Origin: Comamonadaceae bacterium
GTDB taxonomy: Bacteria; Pseudomonadota; Gammaproteobacteria; Burkholderiales; Burkholderiaceae_C
Direction of reading: 5' to 3'
Length of the DNA: 34,176 bases
Assembly (NCBI GenBank): GCA_008080595.1
Contig: VIKI01000079.1
Coordinates: forward strand, 1-34,176
Position 1 is the stretch's first letter. Each line of letters begins with the position of its first letter. Below are positions 10,561 through 23,360 of the stretch, in pieces. A model generated the notes under the pieces. It was given only the letters and a program-made list of their open reading frames with translations. It made no database searches and was not told the origin of the DNA. A program made the translations under genes and the position numbers.

Positions 10561-11340
10561 ATGAATTTGATCAGGATGACCGAAGACGGTCACATCGGCA
10601 CCCTTTGGCTGGACAACCCCACCAAGCTCAACGCGCTCAGCCATCAGCTGGTGGAAGAGGTGATGGCGGCCCTCAAGCACCTGGAGGACACCAAGGCACG
10701 GGTGGTGATCCTGCGGGCGCAGCCGGGCAGCAAGGTCTGGTCAGCCGGGCATGATGTCAATGAACTCCCGACCGATGGCCGTGACCCGCTGGGCTGGAGC
10801 GACCCCTTGCGCGAACTGGTGCGCACCATTGAGAATTTTCCAGCTCCGGTCATCGCCATGATTGACGGCGGGGTCTGGGGCGGCGCGGTGGAAGTGGTGC
10901 TGGCCTGCGACATCATCATCGCCACGCCGCAGTCCAAGTTTGCCGTGACCCCGGCCCGGATGGGCGTGCCCTACAACGTCAGCGGCATGATGACCTTCAT
11001 GAGTGCGGCCAGCCTGCGCATCGTCAAGGAACTGGCCTTTACCGCCGCCCCGATCACAGCCGCTCGCGCCGAGCATGTGGGCATGATCAACCATGTGATT
11101 GAAGCGCCCGAGCTGGAAGCCTTCACGCAGACCATGGCAGCCACCATTGCGGCCAACGCGCCGCTGAGCATTGCTGTGATGAAGGAGCAACTGCGGGTGC
11201 TGGCCGGGGCCAAACCGCTGACCCCGCGTGGTTTCGAAAAAGTCCAGGGCTTGCGCCGGCTGGTGTACGACAGCCAGGATTACCAGGAAGGTATTCGCGC
11301 CTTCAAGGAAAAGCGTCCACCCCAATTCACCGGAAGCTGA
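10561..11340 (+). CDS. scpB: Methylmalonyl-CoA decarboxylase (crotonase superfamily)
   Basis: ScpB decarboxylates methylmalonyl-CoA to propionyl-CoA. The 259-residue product (start ATG 10561, AGGA about nine bases upstream) aligns along its whole length with E. coli ScpB/YgfG (261 residues). Shared motifs are SAGHD-x-x-ELP with His at residue 64, then GRDPL, the oxyanion-hole segment GGVWGGA (residues 103-109), GVPYN with Tyr at 138, and IVKEL-x-FTA-x-PITA. These are more specific than a general enoyl-CoA hydratase: the GHD-x-x-ELP and VPYN positions match the residues assigned to the decarboxylase active site. No mutase or epimerase gene is next to it, so its metabolic partners are elsewhere. 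It follows repeat copy B and converges on malQ. Confidence 0.85.
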   Translation: MNLIRMTEDGHIGTLWLDNPTKLNALSHQLVEEVMAALKHLEDTKARVVILRAQPGSKVWSAGHDVNELPTDGRDPLGWSDPLRELVRTIENFPAPVIAMIDGGVWGGAVEVVLACDIIIATPQSKFAVTPARMGVPYNVSGMMTFMSAASLRIVKELAFTAAPITAARAEHVGMINHVIEAPELEAFTQTMAATIAANAPLSIAVMKEQLRVLAGAKPLTPRGFEKVQGLRRLVYDSQDYQEGIRAFKEKRPPQFTGS

Positions 11341-11412
11341 TCACGCGGCGGTCGCGGGTCCTCTTTCGGCTTGCCGCCTGGACTTGCCCGACAGCATCAA
11401 GCTCGCAAACCA

Positions 11413-12936
11413 TCAAAGCGGCAAGCGCTCAAACCCGACCCGACCACTGGCGGCGGTGATCCGCACCAAATGCTGCGCCACTTGCGGCCCGACCCACTCC
11501 CACTTGAAGCGCCAGCTCCAGCAACCCATGGTGCCGGGGGTGTTCATGCGGTGCTGGCTGTCCAGCCCCAGCACGTCTTGAAACTGGCACAAGGCCAGGC
11601 GCGCCACCGAGAAGCTGGCCGCACGCAGCATGGCCCAATGCACATCGATGCCCTGCCCGTCTTGCAGCCCCAGATACTGTGCGGCAAAAGCACGCTCATG
11701 GGCCGTGCAACTGGCCCACCAGCCCGGCACCGTGTCGTTGTCATGGGTGCCGGTGTAGACCACGGTGTTGGGCTCAAAGTTGTGCGGCAAAAAGGCGTTG
11801 CCGGCATCCCCGGCAAAAGCAAACTGCAGCACCCGCATGCCCGGAAAACCAATACGCTCACGCAGGGCACCCACGGCAGGCGTGATGATGCCCAGGTCTT
11901 CCGCAATGATGGGCAAGTCACCCAGCGCTTGCGCCAGGGCGGTGAACAAGGCCTCGCCCGGCCCGGGTTGCCAGCAGCCTTTGACGGCGGTGGGCTCGTC
12001 GGCCGGGATTTCCCAGTAATCAACAAAGCCCCGGAAGTGGTCAATACGCACCACATCAGCCAGATGCAATTGACGGCGCACCCGCTCAATCCACCAGCGA
12101 TAGCCGTCTTGCGCCATGGCCGCCCAGTTGTACAGCGGGTTGCCCCAACGCTGGCCGGTGGCTGAGAAAAAGTCGGGCGGCACACCGGCAATCACCCGGG
12201 GTTGACCTTGGGCATCCAACTCATACAGGTCCGGCCGGGCCCAGCAGTCGGCGCTGTGATGCGCCACAAAAATCGGCAAATCACCGATCAGACACACGCC
12301 TTTGCTGTTGGCATAGGTTTTGATGGCTTGCCATTGACACTCAAACTGCCATTGCACAAAGCCCCAGAACGCAATTTCTGCCGCGTGTTGCTGGCGTGCA
12401 GCCGCCATCTCGGCTGATGCACGTTGCGCCAGGCCTTGCGGCCATTGTGGCCACAGCGCCGGGCTGTAAGCCTGATCCAGCGCCATGAACAAGGTGTAGT
12501 CATCCAGCCAGGCACTTTGCGACTGCGCCCAGGCCGCCAGCTCTGAGTGCTCTTGTTCGCTGGCCAAGCGCTGAAAACCAGCAAAAGCGGTGCGCAAATG
12601 CTGCATGCGCCAGGGCATCAGCTCGGTGTAGTCAATACGCCCCTCATCCCAGGGGGCTTGCAAGCTGGCGGCCTCCAGCCAACCGCGCTGCACCAGGGGC
12701 TCAAACGCCACCAGCAAGGGGTTGCCGGCAAAAGCCGAGCTGCCCATGTAGGGGGAATAGCCCGGCCCGACCGGCCCCAGCGGCAGGGTTTGCCACAGCG
12801 TTTGTCCGGCAGACTGCAGCCAGTCCACAAAATAATAGGCATTCGGGCCAAAATCTCCCGCACCATGAGGACCAGGAAGAGAGGTAGGGTGCAAGACCAC
12901 CCCGGCGCGGCGCTGTGCCATCCAAGAATCAGCCAT
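11413..12936 (-). CDS. malQ: 4-alpha-glucanotransferase (amylomaltase)
   Basis: MalQ transfers alpha-1,4-glucan segments between maltodextrins, releasing glucose and making longer chains usable by GlgP. The product has 507 residues, normal for GH77, beginning MADSWMAQRRAGVVLHPTSL with the classical LPGPHGAGDFG motif. Other GH77 landmarks are GDLPIFVAHHSADCWA, the nucleophile region DVVRIDHFRGF, the acid/base region IIAEDLGIITPAV and TGTHDNDT. The start at 12936 has a GGAG about eleven bases upstream. It is the last gene of the pgm-glgC-glgA-malQ series, 48 bp after glgA. No internal gap was noticed, in contrast to glgB and glgX. Confidence 0.95.
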   Translation of the reverse strand: MADSWMAQRRAGVVLHPTSLPGPHGAGDFGPNAYYFVDWLQSAGQTLWQTLPLGPVGPGYSPYMGSSAFAGNPLLVAFEPLVQRGWLEAASLQAPWDEGRIDYTELMPWRMQHLRTAFAGFQRLASEQEHSELAAWAQSQSAWLDDYTLFMALDQAYSPALWPQWPQGLAQRASAEMAAARQQHAAEIAFWGFVQWQFECQWQAIKTYANSKGVCLIGDLPIFVAHHSADCWARPDLYELDAQGQPRVIAGVPPDFFSATGQRWGNPLYNWAAMAQDGYRWWIERVRRQLHLADVVRIDHFRGFVDYWEIPADEPTAVKGCWQPGPGEALFTALAQALGDLPIIAEDLGIITPAVGALRERIGFPGMRVLQFAFAGDAGNAFLPHNFEPNTVVYTGTHDNDTVPGWWASCTAHERAFAAQYLGLQDGQGIDVHWAMLRAASFSVARLALCQFQDVLGLDSQHRMNTPGTMGCWSWRFKWEWVGPQVAQHLVRITAASGRVGFERLPL

Positions 12937-12984
12937 GGGTTAAAAGCTCCAGAAGGCGGTGAAATAAACAGTCGATGCGGGCAA

Positions 12985-14433
12985 TCAGGCAATCAGGTGG
13001 CGGTACAGCGCCACATACTGTGCGGCAGCCTTGTTCCAGCCCAGTTCTTGCTGCATGGCCCGCTGGCGCACGCTGCGCCACTCGGCTGGCCGCTCATACA
13101 GGGCAAAGGCGCGGCGCATGGCCCGTAGCAGGCCCGCTGTGCTGAACTCCTTGAACACAAAACCATTGGCCGTGCCGTCGGCCAAATGCTCCAGTGCACA
13201 ATCCACCACGGTATCGGCCAGGCCACCAATGCGGTGCACCAGTGGCAGGCTGCCGTATTTCAGGCCATACATTTGGGTCAGGCCACAGGGCTCAAAGCGC
13301 GAGGGCACCAGGGTGACATCGGTGGCCGCAAAAACCTGGTGGGCCAAGGCTTCGTCGTAGCCAATGTGCACCGCCACCGCTTGCGGGTGAGCTGCGGCAC
13401 GGGCTAAAAACGCTGCCTCCAGCGCGGCCTCACCTGTGCCCAGCACCACCAGCTGGCCACCCCGGATGATCAGTTCGTCGATCACCGCAAGCACCAGGTG
13501 CAGGCCCTTTTGCTCGGTCAGGCGGCTGACCACACCAAACAAGGGGGCATCGGCTTTCACCTCCAGCCCCAGTGCACGTTGCAAAGCGGCTTTGCAACGT
13601 GTTTTGCCGGCTGTTTTTTGGGCAGCAAAATTTTGGGTGAGGGTGGTGTCCGTGGCCGGGTTCCAGACGGCTTCATCGACCGCATTGAGGATGCCGGTCA
13701 AATCATGGGCACGTGCGCGCAACAAGCCGTCCAGCCCACAGCCTTGCTCATGGGTCTGGATTTCTTTGGCATAACTGGGGCTGACGGTGGTGATGTGGTC
13801 GGCGTAATACAGCCCGGCTTTCATGAACGACATCTGGCCATGGAACTCCAGCCCGTTGACCGAAAAGGCCTCGGGCGGCAGACCCAGGTCGTAAAAATGA
13901 ATTGGCGCAAACACCCCCTGGTAGGCCAGGTTGTGTACGGTGAAGACACTGGCCACCAGCCGCCCCTGGCTGGGGCCAAAGGCCAGATAAGCGGAGGTCA
14001 GCGCCGCATGCCAGTCATGGCTGTGTACCACCGCGGGGAGCCAGGCCGGGTCAAGGCCACAGGCCAGCTTGGCCGCCACCCAACCGAGCAAGGCAAAGCG
14101 CCGGTGATTGTCGTGGTGCGGCAGGCGCTGCTCGTCTTCATAAGGCGTGCCGGGGCGGTCATACAGGTGGGGGGCATCGAGCACATAGGCATCAACCCCC
14201 AACGTGCCCAGAATGCCGTGGCGCACCTGGATACGCTCACCCCAGGGGGCCATGAGTTCGGCCAGCACGGTGCTGGACTGCAAGTCATTCAGGATCGGCG
14301 CAAAGCCGGGCAACAACACACGCACTGCACAGCCTGCGGCATTCAGGGCGGCGGGCAAAGCCCCTGCGATATCTGCCAAACCTCCGGTTTTAAGTAATGG
14401 AAAAATCTCGGCACTGACTTGCAAAACATTCAT
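12985..14433 (-). CDS. glgA: Glycogen synthase (ADP-glucose dependent)
   Basis: GlgA extends alpha-1,4-glucan using ADP-glucose (GT5, GT-B fold). The 482-residue product begins MNVLQVSAEIFPLLKTGGLAD, containing the K-T-G-G-L motif that binds ADP-glucose near the N-terminus. The C-terminal Rossmann half carries FGVVSRLTEQKGL and the E-P-C-G-L-T-Q catalytic and binding motif (VPSRFEPCGLTQMYGL), then GGLADTV. A TTG codon one triplet upstream (14436) is a less likely start than ATG 14433. It starts 13 bp after the glgC stop, so the two are almost certainly co-transcribed and possibly translationally coupled. Length and motif spacing are normal. Confidence 0.95.
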   Translation of the reverse strand: MNVLQVSAEIFPLLKTGGLADIAGALPAALNAAGCAVRVLLPGFAPILNDLQSSTVLAELMAPWGERIQVRHGILGTLGVDAYVLDAPHLYDRPGTPYEDEQRLPHHDNHRRFALLGWVAAKLACGLDPAWLPAVVHSHDWHAALTSAYLAFGPSQGRLVASVFTVHNLAYQGVFAPIHFYDLGLPPEAFSVNGLEFHGQMSFMKAGLYYADHITTVSPSYAKEIQTHEQGCGLDGLLRARAHDLTGILNAVDEAVWNPATDTTLTQNFAAQKTAGKTRCKAALQRALGLEVKADAPLFGVVSRLTEQKGLHLVLAVIDELIIRGGQLVVLGTGEAALEAAFLARAAAHPQAVAVHIGYDEALAHQVFAATDVTLVPSRFEPCGLTQMYGLKYGSLPLVHRIGGLADTVVDCALEHLADGTANGFVFKEFSTAGLLRAMRRAFALYERPAEWRSVRQRAMQQELGWNKAAAQYVALYRHLIA

Positions 14434-14446
14434 CAAACGGTTCTCT

Positions 14447-15721
14447 TTATTTCAACTTGGCCAACATGTCGCGGGTGATCAGCACCACGCCGCCTTCAGT
14501 GCGCTCAAAACGCTGCGCATCCAGCACAGCATCTTCACCCACCACCATTCCCTCAGGAATGACACAACCACGGTCAATCACCACTTTGCTCAAGCGGCAA
14601 TGGCGGTGAATCGTCACATCAGGCAACACCACGGCCTCAAGAATGCGGCAATCCGAATGCACCCGCACCTCGGAAAACAGCACCGAATGCGCCACATTGG
14701 AGCCCGACACAATACAACCGCCTGACACCACGGTGTTGACGTAAATGCCGTTGTTGCCATCTTTGTCCGGTACAAACTTGGCCGGCGGTAACTGGCGCTG
14801 GTAAGTCCAGATCGGCCAATCGGTGTCGTAAATATCCAGTTCTGGCACGGTCGAGGCCAGGTCAAGATTGGCCGACCAGAAGGCATCAATGGTGCCGACA
14901 TCGCGCCAATAGGGCTCGATACCTTTGACCCGCGACACACAGGACATGCCAAACGGGTGTGCCAATGCCCGGCCTTCTGACACGGCTCTGGGAATCACGT
15001 TTTTGCCAAAATCGTGCTCTGACTCAGGGTTGGCCAGGTCTTCTTCAAGCAACTGGTACAGGTAGTCGGCATTAAAGATGTAAATACCCATGCTGGCCAG
15101 CGACACCGCATCGTTACCAGGCATGGGTGGTGGATCGGCGGGTTTTTCCACAAAAGCGGTGATGTTGCGGGCTTTATCCACCGCCATCACACCAAAGGCA
15201 CTGGCCTCGGCACGCGGCACCTCGATACAGCCCACGGTACATCCGGCCCCCAAAGCCACATGGTCTTTGAGCATGAGGGAGTAGTCCATCTTGTACACAT
15301 GGTCACCGGCCAGAATCACAATGTACTTGGGTTTGCTGGAGCGGATGATGTCCATGTTCTGGAAAATGGCATCGGCCGTACCCCGGTACCAATGCTCCTC
15401 ACCGGCACGCTGCTGGGCCGGCAGTAAGTCCACCATTTCATTGAGTTCGGCACGTAAAAAACTCCAGCCACGCTGCATGTGCCGCATCAGTGAATGCGAC
15501 TTGTATTGGGTGACCACCGCCATGCGCCGAATACCGGAGTTCAGGCAATTGGACAGGGCAAAGTCAATGATGCGGAACTTGCCACCAAAGTACACCGCCG
15601 GTTTGGCACGGGTGTCGGTCAATTGTTTGAGTCGTGAACCGCGCCCACCGGCCAACACCAGGGCCACCGTGTGACGCACCAGTTGATGTGTTTCGGGGGT
15701 TCGATTTTCTTCATGCAGCAT
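14447..15721 (-). CDS. glgC: Glucose-1-phosphate adenylyltransferase (ADP-glucose pyrophosphorylase)
   Basis: GlgC makes ADP-glucose from ATP and glucose-1-phosphate, the committed and usually allosterically controlled step of glycogen synthesis. The product has 424 residues, typical for the family. It contains [21 protein letters not shown] (the nucleotide-binding N-terminus), the downstream region [19 protein letters not shown], the substrate motif [26 protein letters not shown], and a C-terminal left-handed beta-helix with repeated hydrophobic steps ([24 protein letters not shown]). The ATG at 15721 has AGGAG seven bases upstream. It sits between pgm and glgA in one transcription unit, consistent with Pgm supplying glucose-1-phosphate and GlgA using ADP-glucose. 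Confidence 0.95.
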   Translation of the reverse strand: MLHEENRTPETHQLVRHTVALVLAGGRGSRLKQLTDTRAKPAVYFGGKFRIIDFALSNCLNSGIRRMAVVTQYKSHSLMRHMQRGWSFLRAELNEMVDLLPAQQRAGEEHWYRGTADAIFQNMDIIRSSKPKYIVILAGDHVYKMDYSLMLKDHVALGAGCTVGCIEVPRAEASAFGVMAVDKARNITAFVEKPADPPPMPGNDAVSLASMGIYIFNADYLYQLLEEDLANPESEHDFGKNVIPRAVSEGRALAHPFGMSCVSRVKGIEPYWRDVGTIDAFWSANLDLASTVPELDIYDTDWPIWTYQRQLPPAKFVPDKDGNNGIYVNTVVSGGCIVSGSNVAHSVLFSEVRVHSDCRILEAVVLPDVTIHRHCRLSKVVIDRGCVIPEGMVVGEDAVLDAQRFERTEGGVVLITRDMLAKLK

Positions 15722-15757
15722 GATTTACTCCTCTTGATAAATTCTGTTCATCCAGGC

Positions 15758-19221
<3,464 letters not shown>

Positions 19222-19223
19222 CC

Positions 19224-20078
19224 ATGCTGCCGCTGGCCGACTGGTCGCTGCAAGATCGCCGCCAGATCAGCGGCATCTTTACCGACATCGACGACACGCT
19301 GACCACCGCTGGAGCCATCACACCGAAGGCCTTGCAGGCGCTGAGCGATTTGAAAGCGGCTGGCCTGCAGGTGATTCCCGTCACCGGGCGACCGGTGGGC
19401 TGGTGTGAGCGTTTTGCCAATGGCGACCCGGCGCAAGGCGTTGCGCCGTGGCCGGTGGATGCGCTGCTGGCGGAAAACGGGGCGCTGGCTTTTGCCCCCG
19501 AAATTCATGATCAAAATAGCCTGCAGACCTTATCCAACAAGCGCAAGCTGCTCTCAAAAATATACCAACAGTCTGACTCCACACGGGCCGACAACAGCGC
19601 CCGGATGCGCCAGGTGGCGCAACGGGTGCTGCGTGAGATGCCCCAGGTGCGCCTGTCCCGCGACGAAGGTGGCCGCGAAACCGATCTGGCGTTTGACCAC
19701 CACGAACACCAGCAGCTGTCCCCCCAAGAGGTGCAACAGGTGCTGGCCATCCTGCATGACGAGGGCATGCACACCACGGTGAGCAGCATCCACATCCACG
19801 GCTGCTTTGGCGACTTCAACAAATGGCAAGGGGCTTGCTGGCTGGTGCAGCATCTGTGGCAGCGCAACCTGGCGCAGGAGCTGGAGCGCTGGGTGTTTGT
19901 CGGTGACTCAGGCAACGATCAGGCGATGTTCCAGCACTTCAGGCACAGCGCGGGGGTGGCCAATATTCGCCATTGCGCGGCCAGCTTGAGACACTTGCCA
20001 CGTTATGTGACACCAGCCGAGCGCGGGGCCGGTTTTGCGCAAGTGGCGCAGGCGATTTTGCAGGCACAAGCCCGATGA
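19224..20078 (+). CDS. HAD-IIB phosphatase with an in-frame repeat insertion
   Basis: This is a HAD superfamily phosphohydrolase of the Cof/IIB group, the group that includes sugar-phosphate phosphatases. The motifs are complete: the nucleophile loop FTDIDDT (Asp at 21 and 23), the Thr motif VIPVTGRP, ENGALAF, a lysine motif FNKWQG, and GDSGNDQAMF for magnesium. Residues about 96-115 (DQNSLQTLSNKRKLLSKIY) are encoded by a copy of the dispersed repeat (19511-19566) that keeps the frame. They fall after ENGA, where the cap domain begins, so they probably form an extra loop. The gene sits two bases after prfC and overlaps the next gene by ATGA. The substrate cannot be told from sequence; mannosyl-phosphoglycerate or sucrose-phosphate type are possible. 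Confidence 0.8.
   Translation: MLPLADWSLQDRRQISGIFTDIDDTLTTAGAITPKALQALSDLKAAGLQVIPVTGRPVGWCERFANGDPAQGVAPWPVDALLAENGALAFAPEIHDQNSLQTLSNKRKLLSKIYQQSDSTRADNSARMRQVAQRVLREMPQVRLSRDEGGRETDLAFDHHEHQQLSPQEVQQVLAILHDEGMHTTVSSIHIHGCFGDFNKWQGACWLVQHLWQRNLAQELERWVFVGDSGNDQAMFQHFRHSAGVANIRHCAASLRHLPRYVTPAERGAGFAQVAQAILQAQAR
19511..19566 (+). repeat. Dispersed repeat, copy C, inside the HAD gene
   Basis: The stretch runs CAAAATAGCCTGCAGACCTT, then ATCCAACAAGCGCAAGCTGC, then TCAAAAATATA. It matches the family in order and spacing (AAAATaGCCT-box, CTTAT, AAGCGCAAGC core, A/T-rich tail). It contains no stop in the HAD frame and is translated. Confidence 0.75.
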
Positions 20079-21139
20079 ATTCCTCTGCCGCTGGCTCCAG
20101 AATCGGGCTGCTGAGCGTGTTTGGCTCCACGCTGTTCCAGCTCTCAGGGGTGTTCATGCTGTCACCGCTGATGCTCTTGATGCTGAAAAAGGCCGAGGTC
20201 TCGACCACTGTTGCCGGGCTGTTTGCCGCAACCACCTGGCTGGGGGTGTTGATCGTGACCCCGTTTGCATCCGTAATCACACAGCGCCTGGGTCGTCGGC
20301 AAACCATGTGGCTGGCTTCAAGCATGCCGCTGGTGGCCGCCCTGGGCTTTTTCACCACCAACACGCTGTGGCTGTGGTTTGTGCTGGAACTCATGGCAGG
20401 CATCGCGGGCGGCTTGCGCTGGGTGCTGGCCGAAGCGTTTATTGCCGAATTTGCCCCGCCCCGCCAGATGGGTCGCTACATCGGCATCTACGCCACCATG
20501 GTTGGCATGACCTTTGTGATTGGCCCCACGCTATTGGCCTGGGCGGGTACCGACAGCAACACCGCGCTGTGGCTGGTGGTGACGTTGCTGTCTCTCGGCC
20601 TGGCCTGGACGGCGCTGATTCCGGTGCTGCCACCCGACCATGACCAGCACACCACCCGCATCGGGTTACACGGTCTGTGGCAGGCGGTGCTGGCCCACCC
20701 GGTGATCATCCTGGGCGGCACGCTGCTGGCCATTCCCTCTGGCATGCTGGCGGACAGGTTTGCCTCACCCGCGCAGGGGCGCAGGCTGATGATGCGGGCA
20801 TTCACCGGGCTGATCCTGCTGGTCACCCTGGCCAGCCCGTTTGCCGTGAGCCACACCGCGCTGGTGTGGCCTCTTGCCTTTGTCTGGGGGGCCGCCGGGG
20901 GTGCGCTCTACACCTTGTCGATGACCGACATTGGGGCCAGCAACAAGGGTCTGGCGCTGATCAACAGCACCGCCGTGCTGGTGCTGACCTACACGCTGGG
21001 GGGACTGAGCGCCTCTGCGGCGTGTGGTGCGCTGATCGACGTATCGGTAGGGGTGGGGTTTCCGGCGCTGATGGTCAGCGTGGCGGTGGTCGGATTGCTG
21101 GCTTTATTTAAAGCCAAAATGGCCTCTAGCGCTTATTGA
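20075..21139 (+). CDS. MFS transporter, probably with an in-frame internal deletion
   Basis: This is a 354-residue major facilitator of unknown substrate, using an ATG that overlaps the HAD stop (ATGA). Membrane segments 1-6 and 9-12 are clear: FGSTLFQLSGVFMLSPLMLL at the start and ALINSTAVLVLTYTLGGLSA near the end. The loop QRLGRRQTMWLA after segment 2 is the usual MFS motif A position. Between VLAHPVIILGG and TLLAIPSGMLADRF (about 20700-20745) the sequence jumps from the start of segment 7 to the loop after segment 8, so roughly 35-45 residues of a normal ~395-residue MFS protein appear absent without a frame change. The last codons (MASSAY and stop) lie in repeat copy D. Function is doubtful if the loss is real. 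Confidence 0.75.
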   Translation: MNSSAAGSRIGLLSVFGSTLFQLSGVFMLSPLMLLMLKKAEVSTTVAGLFAATTWLGVLIVTPFASVITQRLGRRQTMWLASSMPLVAALGFFTTNTLWLWFVLELMAGIAGGLRWVLAEAFIAEFAPPRQMGRYIGIYATMVGMTFVIGPTLLAWAGTDSNTALWLVVTLLSLGLAWTALIPVLPPDHDQHTTRIGLHGLWQAVLAHPVIILGGTLLAIPSGMLADRFASPAQGRRLMMRAFTGLILLVTLASPFAVSHTALVWPLAFVWGAAGGALYTLSMTDIGASNKGLALINSTAVLVLTYTLGGLSASAACGALIDVSVGVGFPALMVSVAVVGLLALFKAKMASSAY

Positions 21140-21171
21140 GTATGCGTAAGCAGCTACTGAGTTTGTAGCGC
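21116..21171 (+). repeat. Dispersed repeat, copy D, supplying the end of the MFS gene
   Basis: AAAATGGCCTCTAGCGCTTA is followed by TTGAGTATGCGTAAGCAGCT and ACTGAGTTTGTAGCG. The preceding MFS gene reads into it and terminates on its TGA (21137-21139), so its last six residues are repeat-encoded. Confidence 0.8.
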
Positions 21172-21240
21172 TTCAACTTCAAATTCTCGCCCCAAACCCA
21201 CAGCGCAGGCGCAAATAGGGCTGAGTGCTTACTTTTTATA

Positions 21241-21296
21241 TAAAAAAACGTGCTCTAACGCCCGTCAATCATGCGTAAGCCGCTATCCAATTTGCA
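21241..21296 (+). repeat. Dispersed repeat, copy E (degenerate)
   Basis: This copy reads AAAAAAACGTGCTCTAACGC, CCGTCAATCATGCGTAAGCC, GCTATCCAATTTGC. It lies about 70 bp beyond copy D in the same orientation and fills much of the non-coding gap before ssb. Apart from copies D and E, nothing is recognised in 21140-21354. Confidence 0.6.
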
Positions 21297-21354
21297 AATG
21301 GCCGCTTGTCTGGGCCGTTTGCAATTTTCTCAACTTGGAGGGAAAACGCGCTGG

Positions 21355-21861
21355 CTAAAACGGAATATCGTCATCCATGTCGTCAAACCCGCTGGCCGGG
21401 CGCGCTGCCGGGGCCGGGGCCTGGCGCATGGGTGCAGCGGCCGGGCGCGGGGCTGCTGCAGGACGCTGGACCGGTGCTTGGCGGCTGTAGCCACCGTCGT
21501 CGTCGTCCTGACTGGGCTCGCCCATACCTTCGCGGCCACCGAGCAGTTGCATTTCACTGGCGATGATGTCGGTGGAATAACGCTCCACACCATTTTTGTC
21601 GGTGTACTTGTTGGTTTTGATGCGGCCTTCCACATACACAGGACGGCCTTTTTTCAGGTACTGGCTGGCAATTTCGGCCAGGCGGCCAAAAAATGTCACG
21701 CGATGCCATTCGGTTTCTTCGACCATTTCACCGGTTTTGCCCTTGTAGCGGCTGCTGGTGGCAATGGTGATGTTGGCCACCGGGTCGCCGCTGGGCAGGT
21801 AGCGCACTTCGGGATCGCGCCCCAAATTACCGAGCAAAATCACTTTGTTTACAGATGCCAT
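21355..21861 (-). CDS. ssb: Single-stranded DNA-binding protein
   Basis: SSB coats single-stranded DNA in replication, repair and recombination. The 168-residue protein has the OB fold from [21 protein letters not shown] through [17 protein letters not shown] and [13 protein letters not shown] to MQLLGGREG. It then has a Pro/Ala/Arg-rich linker ([13 protein letters not shown]) and the conserved acidic tip [10 protein letters not shown], which recruits partner proteins. Length and motifs are normal for betaproteobacteria. The start at 21861 is the family start; the upstream AAAGA is only a weak ribosome binding site. It lies 68 bp downstream of the MFS pseudogene in the same orientation. Confidence 0.95.
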   Translation of the reverse strand: MASVNKVILLGNLGRDPEVRYLPSGDPVANITIATSSRYKGKTGEMVEETEWHRVTFFGRLAEIASQYLKKGRPVYVEGRIKTNKYTDKNGVERYSTDIIASEMQLLGGREGMGEPSQDDDDGGYSRQAPVQRPAAAPRPAAAPMRQAPAPAARPASGFDDMDDDIPF

Positions 21862-21929
21862 GGTGTGTCTTTCAATTGAGTCTATGCCTTGATGAGCCGC
21901 TTGACTGCGGTCATGTACAGCGTTTCAGT

Positions 21930-23199
21930 TTATCCCGCTTTTGCTGCCAATTCTTGCCGACCTGGGGCTGACATGGGCCACGCCACCACCAGCCAAAGCA
22001 ACATCAAAGCCGCACAGGTGGCATACAGCCCACTGGCCCCGCCGTGTTTCATCAACCAGCCGCCGCCTATGCCACCGGCAAAAAAACCCAAGGACTGCAA
22101 AGTGTTGTACACCCCCATCGCCGCCCCCCGACTCTGCGGCGGGGCCACACGGGAAACCATGCTGGGCTGACTGGCCTCCAGCACATTAAAGGCATAAAAG
22201 AACACAAACAACAAGACACCCAGCCCAACGATGCTGGGGCTTGCATCCACCTGCATCCACAAAACCACCTGCACCAGAGCAGTCAAACCAATGGAAGTCA
22301 AAAACACGGCGCGTAAATATCCGCGCTTTTCCAACTGAAAAAGGCTGCCCCCCATCACCACAAACGAGCCCAGCACTGCGGGCAAATACACCTGCCAGTG
22401 CTGCTCACGGCTCAGTCCGGCCTGCACCAGCATGGCAGGCAAGGCCAGCCACATGGCCAACTGCACCGCATGCAATACAAACACGCCAAAGTTAAGCCGC
22501 AGCAAAGCCGCTGAGTGCAGCACGTCGGCCAGCCGGCCTTTGGGCAAATCCTTGTGCTTTAAGGGTTCCTGCGGCACCCACCAGATGACCCCGGCCACAC
22601 CCAGCAGTGCCAGCACCCCGGTCAAGGCAAAAATGCCGACCAAACCCATCCAGCCCGCCAATACCGGCGCAGCCACCAAAGACACGGCAAACATCAGGCC
22701 AATGCTGCCTCCCACCAGTGCCATGGACTTGGTGCGCACCTCATCACGGGTCTGGTCTGCCAGTCACCGCCGCCGACACCGCCCCGGCACCCTGCACGGC
22801 TCGGCCCATCGCCAGCCAGGTCAGGCTGGGAGCCCATGCGGCCATCAGACTGCCTGCGGCAAAAACCAGCAAACCAAACACAATCACTGGCTTGCGCCCA
22901 AGCCGGTCTGAAGCCAGACCATACACAAACTGCAACATGGCTTGGGTCAAACCGTAAATGCCCATGGCCAGCCCCACCATGGCGGCATCGTCGCCACCGG
23001 GATAACGCGCCGCTTCAATCGCAAACACCGGCAAAATCAAGAACAGGCCCAGCATGCGCAGGCCAAAAATCGAGGCGAGCGAAAAACTGGCGCGCAATTC
23101 CAGCGCGGTCATCGCAGTGGTGACAACTTGGGGTTTGGCACTGGCGCAGGCCTGAGGAACACTCACATCTGACAATGGCTTCTCCGAAAACTGGGGCAC
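21930..23199 (-). pseudogene. MFS transporter with a short frameshifting deletion
   Basis: This is a 12-segment major facilitator of unknown substrate, of the kind often placed beside ssb in Burkholderiales. The first frame (start 23199) carries segments 1-4: LGLFLILPVFAIEAARY, then motif A-like SDRLGRKPVIVFGLLVF, and GRAVQGAGAVSAAVT. It then runs out within a few codons. Homology continues at once in another frame with ADQTRDEVRTKSMALVGGSIG and segments 5-12 to 21930. Families of this kind read A-V-T-A-L-L-A-D here, so the gap at about 22765-22775 is probably eight bases, the smallest in the window. That makes it a recent frameshift or a sequencing error; all other expected segments are present. 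The N-terminal 30 residues before MTALELRAS may not be translated. Confidence 0.8.
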
Positions 23200-23360
23200 A
23201 GCCCATACGGACTGAAAGGGGTGGATTGTCCCTGATTCGAGTTTGTTAGCAGGGAGCGTTGTCGATCAACCCCAGCAACGCATGTTTGAGCAAGCGAGCA
23301 GCCGGACTGCTACCGAGTCGAAAAAACGACGTGTTTTTGCACCAATTATTTAAGCAAATT

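Noticed and set aside
10561-11340. General enoyl-CoA hydratase assignment
   Set aside because: GHD-x-x-ELP, GRDPL, GGVWGGA and VPYN and the full-length match to E. coli ScpB favour methylmalonyl-CoA decarboxylase.
13498-14397. 299-codon plus-strand frame opposite glgA
   Set aside because: It is antisense to a complete glycogen synthase, has no recognisable domain, and its composition is typical of a shadow frame.
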